A DNA stretch of 64,000 bases from Algoriphagus aquaeductus (lineage in GTDB: Bacteria > Bacteroidota > Bacteroidia > Cytophagales > Cyclobacteriaceae). The notes under the pieces were generated by a model. The model searched no databases. It was not told where the DNA came from and saw nothing but the letters and a program-made list of their open reading frames with translations. The stretch's first letter is position 1, and each line of letters begins with the position of its first letter. The stretch spans positions 62,001 to 126,000 of the forward strand of contig NZ_QKTX01000011.1 of NCBI RefSeq assembly GCF_003253485.1, read 5' to 3'. Both the position numbers and the translations under genes were made by a program. This document shows, one piece after another, positions 57,570 to 64,000 of this stretch.

Positions 57570-58655
57570 TTATATTTCTGCAAGTTTATTCGTTTTGGAA
57601 ATAAGCAAGAAGTCTGCAATTACCAAGGCCGCCATAGCCTCCACGATCGGTACTGCTCTGGGGACCACACAAGGGTCATGGCGTCCTTTTCCGCTTACAG
57701 TGACTGATTCTCCTGCCTCATTGATCGAAGTTTGGTCTTGCATGATCGTGGCTACCGGCTTGAATGCAACCCGGAAATAAATGTCTTCTCCGTTGCTGAT
57801 TCCGCCTTGGATTCCACCGGAGTGGTTGGTGGTGGTATGGATTTTTCCGGACTCATTGACAATACTGTCATTATGTTGGGATCCTTTCATTTTGACCCCT
57901 TCAAATCCACTTCCATATTCAAATCCTTTGACCGCATTGATGCTCAGCATTGCTTTGCCGAGTTCGGCATGAAGCCGGTCAAAAACAGGTTCTCCCAATC
58001 CGGGAGGACAGTTTTTGATCACACAAGACACAACTCCTCCGATGGTGTCTCTTTCCAGTCGGACCGTATCAATCAATGCGATCATCTGATCGGCCAATTC
58101 CGGATCCGGGCATCGGACGATATTCTCCTCGGCGAGGTCGAGGTTGAGTTCTTGATAGGTTTTTTCAAGTGCCAATTCGCCTACCTGAGATACATACGCT
58201 TGAATCTGAATGCCCTTGGAGGCTAAAAATTGCTTGGCAATCGCTCCTCCGGCGACCCGAGCTGCTGTTTCTCTGGCGCTGGATCGGCCGCCGCCACGAT
58301 AGTCCCGAATACCGTATTTTTCAAAATAGGTGTAATCCGCATGGCTTGGTCGAAATTTGTCTGAGATATGGGAGTAGTCTTTGCTTTTTTGATCCGAATT
58401 CTGAATGACAATCCCGATGGGTGTGCCTGTGGTTTTTCCCTCAAATACACCGGAAAGTAACTCGAATTCGTCTTCCTCTTTTCGCTGGGTGGTGATTTTG
58501 GATTGGCCGGGTTTGCGGCGTTGCATTTCGAGCCGGATTTTTTCCTCATCCAATTCCAATCCTGCCGGACATCCCTCAATGATTGCCCCCAAAGCTTTTC
58601 CGTGTGATTCACCAAACGTGGTGATTCTGAAAAGCCTTCCAAATGAATTACCCAT
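57570..58655 (-). CDS. aroC: Chorismate synthase
   Basis: The last step of the shikimate pathway converts EPSP to chorismate with reduced FMN. The 361-aa protein has the signatures [43 protein letters not shown] (given in parts: [17 protein letters not shown]) and the C-terminal [17 protein letters not shown], with the conserved HxxxGR-type His and Arg. The ATG overlaps the batD stop by one base (TAATG). A second shikimate gene, aroQ, is 2.4 kb away on the opposite strand. Confidence 0.97.
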   Translation of the reverse strand: MGNSFGRLFRITTFGESHGKALGAIIEGCPAGLELDEEKIRLEMQRRKPGQSKITTQRKEEDEFELLSGVFEGKTTGTPIGIVIQNSDQKSKDYSHISDKFRPSHADYTYFEKYGIRDYRGGGRSSARETAARVAGGAIAKQFLASKGIQIQAYVSQVGELALEKTYQELNLDLAEENIVRCPDPELADQMIALIDTVRLERDTIGGVVSCVIKNCPPGLGEPVFDRLHAELGKAMLSINAVKGFEYGSGFEGVKMKGSQHNDSIVNESGKIHTTTNHSGGIQGGISNGEDIYFRVAFKPVATIMQDQTSINEAGESVTVSGKGRHDPCVVPRAVPIVEAMAALVIADFLLISKTNKLAEI

Positions 58656-60100
58656 TATTTTTTTCTGATTATCAGGACCGCTAGTAAGACTACTGCTCCA
58701 AGTAAGAGCAGGTTAATTGCGGCCGTAAAATAGTATTTATATTGCTCGTTTGAAAACTGGTTACTTTCTGTGCCGATACGATCGTAGATTCCTCCCAGTC
58801 TTTGTCCGGATAGGGCCTGATTGATTTTTGACTCTCCGGATACTATGATTTTTGCCTCCGGACGGAGGGTGTCATATACGGCACGGATGGGGTCAAAGTA
58901 GATCCAATAGAAATAGTCCCTGAGCTGATAGTCTCCAGCCTCATTGAGTGTAATGAAATAATTGAATTCTTTGATCCCGGACACCCGCCCATATCCCCGG
59001 TTGATTTGCTGACGGACATTGGGGTCAAAGGTGTTGAGATTCGCACCGGGAAGGCGCTTTGGAGCGGCAATTGAGTTAATATTTCCCACTCCGGAAATCC
59101 CGAAGTTATAGTTGACTCCCTCCCCGGTTTCGGCTTCCAGCGTACTGATATTTTCCCGTAGTTGATAGATTCCCACCGCTACTTCATTTTTGAGTGGATG
59201 CGGGGGGAGTGGTTTTACTTTGATCGTTTTTGAGGTAGAGAAAAAGGTTTTAAAATCCTCCTGCCTGTTTGCGCCGAAAAAGGACGGGTTTTTGGCCACC
59301 CGGTATTTGATCATTTCCCAGGGAACTCTCGGAATTTCTATATTTCCTTCCGAAAAAGGGAAAAAGGTGGCCTCGTAAACCTTGTACTTATTCCATTTTT
59401 TGCCGTTGATATCGACTACACTGGGTTCAATATTGGTGATATTGAAATTTTCCTCCCAAGCATTCGTGGGTTTAATTTTTTTCAAAATAGTGTCCAGTTG
59501 TTTGCCGGGCTCATGCCAGGTGAAAGGAGCCTGATTTTGTTCAGACATATAAAAAGCAATATTTACGGTAAAGCCCTCACCTGCAAAAACCTCCTCTTTA
59601 TCCACCGACACGGAGAAAAAAGCATCATCATCCAATTCTATAAATTCCGGCTCTTCGGCAGGTCTTCCAAAAAATTCCGCGAATGGGTCAAACACATTTC
59701 CTCCGGGATTTTGGGAGGAGGTGGCATCGGTGACGGTGATCCTTTTTCCGGGAGACGAGTAGGATTCTCCATTGATCTGAATCGAAAAATTCCCCAAAGT
59801 AAACTGTCCTTTTCTGGAGGGTTTATAGTATTGGATGATACTGTTGGAGCTGCTCATCTGCCCATTGATGATATTCATCGAGGAGGATTGGGAGATGCCT
59901 TGCTTTTGGAATCCCTGGATCTCCGGAAACTGATCGTAGGACTTGATCTTGTCATTGGACAGGGTGACTTTGATCGTGAACGTTTCGTTTAGCCCGATTT
60001 CATCAGGGCCAAGCTCGATTTGTACTTCCTGTCCAAAAGAAAAACTTACAAGAAGCATGGCCATGCATACGAAAGCCAGTCGAAGTGTCGTTTTGATCAT
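58655..60100 (-). CDS. BatD family protein
   Basis: This 481-aa membrane-anchored protein has a signal peptide ([22 protein letters not shown], start ATG 60098-60100), beta-sandwich repeats ([53 protein letters not shown]) and a single C-terminal transmembrane helix ([23 protein letters not shown]) with a short KK tail. It matches BatD, a component of the Bacteroidota Bat (aerotolerance) system, but batA, B, C and E are not next to it. It is coupled to aroC by a one-base overlap. Role in stress tolerance is known only for the whole Bat locus. Confidence 0.9.
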   Translation of the reverse strand: MIKTTLRLAFVCMAMLLVSFSFGQEVQIELGPDEIGLNETFTIKVTLSNDKIKSYDQFPEIQGFQKQGISQSSSMNIINGQMSSSNSIIQYYKPSRKGQFTLGNFSIQINGESYSSPGKRITVTDATSSQNPGGNVFDPFAEFFGRPAEEPEFIELDDDAFFSVSVDKEEVFAGEGFTVNIAFYMSEQNQAPFTWHEPGKQLDTILKKIKPTNAWEENFNITNIEPSVVDINGKKWNKYKVYEATFFPFSEGNIEIPRVPWEMIKYRVAKNPSFFGANRQEDFKTFFSTSKTIKVKPLPPHPLKNEVAVGIYQLRENISTLEAETGEGVNYNFGISGVGNINSIAAPKRLPGANLNTFDPNVRQQINRGYGRVSGIKEFNYFITLNEAGDYQLRDYFYWIYFDPIRAVYDTLRPEAKIIVSGESKINQALSGQRLGGIYDRIGTESNQFSNEQYKYYFTAAINLLLLGAVVLLAVLIIRKK

Positions 60101-60214
60101 GATTGCGAAATTAGGGTAATTCCGGATTAAGAGCCTCCAAAATAACGTAACATCTTCGGAATTGACCCCGTTGGAACACTTAAAATCAGTTAATAAACCC
60201 AAATCAGTACTGCT

Positions 60215-60403
60215 ATGCTAGAATATGTGAAGACCATTTTGCAAAAAGTAAGCTTCAACAGATACTTGTTTGAGCGCGAATTGAAGAAAGGCCTTCGGTA
60301 TTTAATGCCGACTGAAATTGATGAATTCCGGGATTGGTGTTACGATAGGTTTGGACTTACCTATCAACCGATTCTAAATCGATATTTTAAACCAACTTAT
60401 TAA
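60215..60403 (+). CDS. Small conserved-looking protein of unknown function
   Basis: This 62-aa protein (LEYVKTILQKVSFNRYLF, ELKKGLRYLMPTEIDEFRDW, YQPILNRYFKPTY) has no signal or membrane segment and is rich in Tyr, Phe, Arg and Lys. It starts 114 nt from the divergent batD start and is followed by a terminator, so it is a unit of its own. The dense aromatic/basic pattern and the balanced codon use look like a real gene; I do not recognise the family. Confidence 0.7.
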   Translation: MLEYVKTILQKVSFNRYLFERELKKGLRYLMPTEIDEFRDWCYDRFGLTYQPILNRYFKPTY

Positions 60404-60425
60404 CGATTCCACTTTGCAGTAAACC

Positions 60426-60461
60426 AAAAAGCCCTGGAAAATCAATTCTCAGGGCTTTTTT
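60426..60461. terminator. Bidirectional terminator before amt
   Basis: AAAAAGCCCTG (60426-60436) pairs with CAGGGCTTTTT (60450-60460) across a 13-nt loop; T/A runs on both sides. Confidence 0.8.
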
Positions 60462-60476
60462 ATAAAAGTTGGTTGT

Positions 60477-61718
60477 TTAATCTTTGGGAGCAAAATCGGG
60501 ATAGGCCCTCATACTGTGCTCGTTGATATCGAGACCTTCGATTTCCTCTTTTTCATCTACTCGGATTCCCACCGTGCGTTTCAGAGAGAAGAATATTAAC
60601 CAGGAAGTGGCAAAGCAAAACAAACCCACGGAAGCAATCCCCAAAAGCTGGGCGTAGAGCTGTCCCCATCCTGCAAGATCTCCAAAAATCCCTACTGCCA
60701 GCGTGCCCCAGATGCCTCCCACCAAGTGCACAGAGATGGCGCCTACCGGATCATCGATTTTGATTTTGTCAAATAGGACTACGGCAAATACCACCAGTGC
60801 GCCTCCGATAAATCCAATGATGATCGAATCTGTAACGCCCATTTGATCCGCTCCGGCGGTGATACCTACCAAGCCTGCCAATATCCCGTTGAGTACCATC
60901 GTAATATCATAGGTTTTGAACTTGAAATAGGAGGCGATCAGTGCCCCGATTGCACCGGCAGCAGCTGCCAGAGAGGTAGTTACAAATACTTTGGAAACTG
61001 CTCCGGGATCGGCACTTAGTACTGAGCCCCCATTGAATCCAAACCAGCCAAACCAGAGAAGAAAGACGCCCATCGTGGCCATTGGCAGATTATGCCCGGG
61101 AATAGCCTTCATGCCTGTTGGGGTGTATTTCCCGATTCTGGGTCCGAGTAAAAATGCTCCGACCAATGCACCCCAACCCCCGACTGAATGGACGATAGTC
61201 GATCCCGCAAAGTCATAAAAAGGTGTAGAAAGTTCATGGAGAAATCCTCCTCCCCATTTCCACATGCCCACGATCGGGTAGCAAATTCCCACATAAAGAA
61301 GAGAGAAAGTGATGAAGGGCCCTAATTTGACCCGCTCTGCGACAGCACCGGATACAATAGTGGCAGCAGTGGCCGCAAACATAGCCTGGAAGATGAAATC
61401 AGTAAAGAAGGTATACCCTTCATTGTATGCGCTGGTATCCCATCCTTCAGGAAGAGAAAGTCCAAATCCCGCGAAACCGAAAATGGATCCGGCAAAATCT
61501 GCGCCGGGATACATCAGGTTGAATCCAACCAAGGCATAGGTCAATAATCCTATGGCCGGGATGATGGTGTTTTTAAATAAGATGTTGACCGTGTTTTTGG
61601 CACGGGTAAGCCCGGCCTCGAGGGTAGCAAAGCCAAGGTGCATGATGAAGACCAAAATGGTCGAGATCATCATCCAAAGATTATTGACCGTGAATAGGTC
61701 TTGAACAGGTTCTTGCAT
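60477..61718 (-). CDS. amt: Ammonium transporter
   Basis: This 413-aa trimeric inner-membrane channel has about 11 helices. Family motifs are LGFATLEAGLTRAKNTVNIL near the N-terminus, STIVHSVGGWGALVGAFLLGPR (first pore His), WFGWFGFNGGS, and AISVHLVGGIWGTLAVGIFG (second His of the twin-His pore). The C-terminal cytoplasmic tail is short. It follows glnK (61757-62095) after 38 nt, the classical glnK-amt arrangement in which the PII protein blocks the channel. Confidence 0.97.
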   Translation of the reverse strand: MQEPVQDLFTVNNLWMMISTILVFIMHLGFATLEAGLTRAKNTVNILFKNTIIPAIGLLTYALVGFNLMYPGADFAGSIFGFAGFGLSLPEGWDTSAYNEGYTFFTDFIFQAMFAATAATIVSGAVAERVKLGPFITFSLLYVGICYPIVGMWKWGGGFLHELSTPFYDFAGSTIVHSVGGWGALVGAFLLGPRIGKYTPTGMKAIPGHNLPMATMGVFLLWFGWFGFNGGSVLSADPGAVSKVFVTTSLAAAAGAIGALIASYFKFKTYDITMVLNGILAGLVGITAGADQMGVTDSIIIGFIGGALVVFAVVLFDKIKIDDPVGAISVHLVGGIWGTLAVGIFGDLAGWGQLYAQLLGIASVGLFCFATSWLIFFSLKRTVGIRVDEKEEIEGLDINEHSMRAYPDFAPKD

Positions 61719-61756
61719 AGGTCTAAATAGGTTCGGTAATTTTTAAAGAACAGGAA

Positions 61757-62095
61757 TTAAAGGGCCGCCTCGCCGGTGTCAGTGTTTCGGATTCGATAGG
61801 CCTCCAATACATCATACACAAAGATTTTTCCGTCTCCGACTTCTCCGGTCTTGCCTTCTTTAAGAATGCAGTTGATCACCCCTTCAGCCAAATCATCCGG
61901 AACGACAATCTCCAGTTTGGTGCGGGGAATGTAGGCAGGTTCATAAGCTACTCCTCGATACATTTCTTGCCTGGCATGCTCAAATCCCATCCCTTTGACT
62001 TCGTAAAAGGATAGGAATTTGACCCCCATTTTGGACACACAGGTGTGGATCTGATCAAAGCGCGATGTGCGGATAATCGCCTCGATTTTTTTCAT
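61757..62095 (-). CDS. glnK: PII nitrogen regulatory protein
   Basis: This 112-aa signalling trimer binds ATP, ADP and 2-oxoglutarate. MKKIEAIIRTSRFDQI starts the ferredoxin-like fold, the T-loop is EMYRGVAYEPAYIPRTKLEIVV with a Tyr at the usual modification site, and the B/C-loop is ILKEGKTGEVGDGKIFVYDV. It is upstream of amt in the same orientation, so GlnK rather than GlnB is the sensible name. It is expected to control Amt and perhaps glutamine synthetase. The 273 bp upstream (62096-62368) contains no gene I accept. Confidence 0.95.
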   Translation of the reverse strand: MKKIEAIIRTSRFDQIHTCVSKMGVKFLSFYEVKGMGFEHARQEMYRGVAYEPAYIPRTKLEIVVPDDLAEGVINCILKEGKTGEVGDGKIFVYDVLEAYRIRNTDTGEAAL

Positions 62096-62312
62096 TTTAT
62101 CAACAGGTTTAATGGTTTTTTGTGAATCTGGCAGGAAAGTAAGAGAAAAATTATGTGAAAATCAAAATACAGGTTTAAAAATTAACCAGTTTATCAGAAT
62201 AAACAGTACTTATTCTTGTTTTAGGGTAGATAATTATCCGGTAATTCTATTCAGATGTCAATATTTGTATTTAAGAGGGTTAAATTTTAAGCTGCATACA
62301 GAGAATATTGAA

Positions 62313-62343
62313 TTTGTTGGGCTGGGAATAAGGACTAATTTTG
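62313..62343 (+). promoter_or_regulatory. Promoter of the nucleotidyltransferase gene
   Basis: TTTG (62313-62316), 19 nt, TAATTTTG (62336-62343): an exact fit to the TTTG-N19-TAnnTTTG Bacteroidota consensus, 25 nt before the ATG. The open frame at 62067-62366 on this strand is not a convincing gene. Confidence 0.7.
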
Positions 62344-62368
62344 CCAGCGTTTTTTTAAAGGACTGAAA

Positions 62369-63274
62369 ATGACTAACAAACCAACACTCCTCGTATTGGC
62401 TGCCGGAATGGGCAGTCGCTATGGAGGGAATAAGCAGATTGACGGTTTCGGACCCAACGGCGAAACCATCCTCGAATACTCCATTTTTGACGCCATTCGT
62501 GCCGGATTTGGCAAGGTGGTCTTTATTGTCCGTCAGGAAATTCTGGAAGTGGCTAAGGAAAAATTCCTTCCCAAGCTGGAAGGCAAAATCGAAGTGGATT
62601 GGGTGATACAGTCGCTGGATAGCTTTGTACCCGCCGAACTGAAGCAAGCCGATCGAGTGAAGCCTTTTGGCACTGCCCATGCGGTACTCTGCGCCAAAGA
62701 TGCAGTGAAGGAGCCCTTCGCCGTGATCAATGCGGATGATTTTTATGGAAAAGAGGCCTTTGAGGTATTGGGCAAGTTTCTCTCCACGGAAGTTCGCCCA
62801 GACCTGCATGCCATGGTGGGCTATGCGATTCAGAATGTACTTTCTGAAAACGGAACCGTCAGCCGAGGTGTCTGCGAAACCAATGAAAAAGGACAGCTGA
62901 TCGGGATGACCGAGCGCACTTCTATCGCAAGGGAAGGGGACAAAATCCTTAGCCGAGGAGAAGGTGAAGTTTTGGAGATTGCTGAGAATACACCCGTGAG
63001 TATGAATTTTTGGGGATTTCATCCGGATGTATTCGGAGATATCGAGGCGATGTGGAATGAATTTCTTCCTGCCAATCGGGAAAACCTGAAGTCAGAGTTC
63101 TACATCCCAACCGTAGCCAATAACCTTATCAAAGCAGGAAAGGCAGCATTTGAGATTCTGCCGGGAGGGAAAACCTGGTTTGGAGTTACCTACACAGAGG
63201 ACAGACCCGTGGTCATCGAGGCACTTCAGAAGCTGCATCAAGAAGGAGAATATCCGGCAGATTTGTGGAAATAA
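62369..63274 (+). CDS. Sugar nucleotidyltransferase family protein
   Basis: This 301-aa cytosolic protein has the NTP-transferase signature LLVLAAGMGSRYGGNKQID (GxGxR type, with the basic residue in GGNKQ) and a GTAH motif (KPFGTAHAVLCA) as in UDP/dTDP-sugar pyrophosphorylases; NADDFYGKEAF is the metal-binding Asp region. The exact sugar phosphate is not known; in Bacteroidota such proteins are usually annotated only as nucleotidyltransferase. A separate promoter and a UUCG-loop terminator flank the gene. Confidence 0.88.
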   Translation: MTNKPTLLVLAAGMGSRYGGNKQIDGFGPNGETILEYSIFDAIRAGFGKVVFIVRQEILEVAKEKFLPKLEGKIEVDWVIQSLDSFVPAELKQADRVKPFGTAHAVLCAKDAVKEPFAVINADDFYGKEAFEVLGKFLSTEVRPDLHAMVGYAIQNVLSENGTVSRGVCETNEKGQLIGMTERTSIAREGDKILSRGEGEVLEIAENTPVSMNFWGFHPDVFGDIEAMWNEFLPANRENLKSEFYIPTVANNLIKAGKAAFEILPGGKTWFGVTYTEDRPVVIEALQKLHQEGEYPADLWK

Positions 63275-63276
63275 GG

Positions 63277-63300
63277 AAAGAGGCTTCGGCCTCTTTTTTT
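63277..63300 (+). terminator. UUCG-tetraloop terminator
   Basis: AAAGAGGC (63277-63284), TTCG, GCCTCTTT (63289-63296), then TTTT. A very stable hairpin. Confidence 0.92.
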
Positions 63301-63338
63301 ATTTTTAACCCACTGTAACCAAAACGGTAACAATTTTG

Positions 63339-63346
63339 TATATTTG
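63339..63346 (+). promoter_or_regulatory. -7 box directly before higB, with a possible operator
   Basis: TATATTTG matches TAnnTTTG and ends 3 nt before the ATG at 63350. Just upstream GTAACC-AAAAC-GGTAAC (63315-63331) is an imperfect inverted repeat and a likely binding site for the antitoxin (inference). Confidence 0.45.
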
Positions 63347-63349
63347 AAC

Positions 63350-63667
63350 ATGCGGGTTATAGCTGTCAAGACACTAAAGGAATGGTGTGTTAACTATCCA
63401 AAGGCAAAACAAAGTCTTTTGGCATGGCATGAAGAGGTTGTTGCCGCAGAGTGGAATAATCCGAATCAATTGAAATCTCAATTTCAAAATGCTTCAATTA
63501 TCTCCTCCAAAAGAGTGATTTTCAATATTCACGGTAATTCCTTTCGTTTGATAGTAGATATTGAATACCGCCTAAAAATAGTTTTCATTATATGGTTTGG
63601 AACTCATCAGCAATACGACCAAACAGACTCAAAAATCATCAGCTATGATAAAGCCAATAAAAAATAA
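63350..63667 (+). CDS. higB: HigB-type mRNA interferase toxin
   Basis: This 105-aa protein starts at the ATG 63350 (an in-frame TTG is 6 nt upstream). MRVIAVKTLKEWCVNYPKAKQSLLAWH, then NIHGNSFRLIVDIEYRLKIVFIIWFGTHQQYDQ (given in parts) matches the HigB_toxin family of RelE-fold toxins; FGTHQQYD is diagnostic. These cleave mRNA on the ribosome. The gene overlaps the downstream antitoxin gene by 23 nt, giving the toxin-first order of higBA systems. The Tyr, Arg and His residues in these segments are candidate catalytic residues. Confidence 0.92.
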   Translation: MRVIAVKTLKEWCVNYPKAKQSLLAWHEEVVAAEWNNPNQLKSQFQNASIISSKRVIFNIHGNSFRLIVDIEYRLKIVFIIWFGTHQQYDQTDSKIISYDKANKK

Positions 63668-64000
63668 CAACGAGTATGAAATTGCTTTGGAGCGTGCTTA
63701 CGAATTGATGCAACTGGATTTGGCCCCAGAGTCAGAAGATTCCGATGAGTTGGAGGTCCTTTCTATTCTGATCAAAGAATATGAAAACGAGCATTTCCCA
63801 ATACCAAAACCTCACCCTATTGAAGCGATAAAATTCCGATTGGATCAGATGGGCATTTCGGAGTCGGGGCTCTCTGAAATTTTAGGTGCAAGATCCAGAA
63901 AATCGGAAATTCTATCCGGGAAGCGTAAACTGAGTCTTGCTATGATCCGAAAACTCAACGAGAAGCTGAAAATTCCTGCGGAGGTGTTGATCAGGGAGTA
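63645..64000 (+). CDS. higA: HigA-type helix-turn-helix antitoxin, 3' edge at window end
   Basis: The frame opens at ATG 63645 inside the higB gene and stays open to the last base, giving 118 residues (NNNEYEIALERAYELMQ ... LEVLSILIKEYENEHFPIP). The C-terminal half is an XRE-type helix-turn-helix (RLDQMGISESGLSEIL, RSRKSEILSGKRKLSLAMIRKL). The window ends at TA, so the next base may complete the stop codon; 118 aa is a normal antitoxin length. It should bind HigB and repress the operon. Confidence 0.9.
   Translation, partial: MIKPIKNNNEYEIALERAYELMQLDLAPESEDSDELEVLSILIKEYENEHFPIPKPHPIEAIKFRLDQMGISESGLSEILGARSRKSEILSGKRKLSLAMIRKLNEKLKIPAEVLIRE

Noticed and set aside
62067..62366. Rightward open frame of 99 codons upstream of the nucleotidyltransferase
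   Set aside because: Starts inside the glnK gene on the opposite strand, has odd composition, and overlaps a well-formed promoter at 62313-62343.
62258..63022. 254-codon antisense frame
   Set aside because: Lies opposite the clear nucleotidyltransferase gene; it is a shadow of its codon pattern. The same applies to antisense frames at 23848-24564 and 34408-35031.
1..64000. CRISPR arrays, insertion sequences, prophage or integrase genes, rRNA operons
   Set aside because: No regular direct-repeat/spacer pattern, transposase, integrase or rRNA sequence was seen. The only dispersed repeat is the leader element reported above.

Overview
This window looks like a chromosomal segment of a Bacteroidota member, probably Cytophagales and perhaps Cyclobacteriaceae (Algoriphagus-like). 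The placement is inferred from gene families and signals, not from a database match. The evidence is a SusC/SusD pair, a protein with a type IX secretion (T9SS) C-terminal tail, BatD, a DUF4270 lipoprotein, a GGGP-synthase gene, and repeated TAnnTTTG -7 boxes, some with a TTG/TTTG -33 element 18-21 nt upstream. Many genes lack a Shine-Dalgarno sequence and several start with TTG or GTG.

Layout. 1-8.8 kb: a small membrane-protein operon ending in GGGP synthase, a convergent AraC regulator, an acyl-CoA dehydrogenase, a leftward panC-panD-flippase-Zn peptidase operon with visible promoter and terminator, then a GT5-like protein overlapping a DUF4270 lipoprotein. 8.9-14 kb: glmS, a Kazal-domain lipoprotein, prfA, a GNAT and a Cys/Met-metabolism PLP enzyme. 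14-31 kb is the accessory part: a 936-aa YCF48-repeat T9SS protein, a DUF3365 c-type haem lipoprotein, susC-susD, and a rightward run of exported proteins (VCBS/ASPIC-UnbV lipoprotein, FGE-fold protein, Tat-exported Gfo/Idh/MocA oxidoreductase, Tat-exported sugar-isomerase-like TIM barrel, YCF48-like protein). It resembles a polysaccharide-utilisation locus without glycosidase or sulfatase.

31-46 kb: HisA-like protein, CsaA, Rieske protein, cysteine desulfurase, glmM, mazG, ridA, fumC, GH127 divergent to an SGNH hydrolase, tRNA-Arg(CCT), and the conserved rpsP-rimM-trmD-rplS operon. 46-49 kb: a small AT-rich leftward cluster headed by a lipoprotein with an HExxH motif. 49-64 kb: gltX, a TonB-plug protein without a barrel, an outer-membrane barrel, aroQ with a class V aminotransferase, a batD-aroC-symporter operon, a glnK-amt operon, a nucleotidyltransferase and, at the right edge, a higBA toxin-antitoxin pair.

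The most unusual signal is a structured intergenic repeat of about 117 bp present in three copies (33045-33161, 43211-43357, 51082-51198), with a diverged fourth version of one end at 17379-17426. At three of the four sites its A-rich end runs directly into the ATG of an unrelated gene (DUF3365, Rieske, TonB-plug protein), so the repeat itself forms the 5' leader. This looks like a dispersed leader cassette. The second most interesting signals are the accessory locus at 18-31 kb, the HisA-like protein whose first catalytic Asp is replaced by Trp, and the HExxH lipoprotein cluster.
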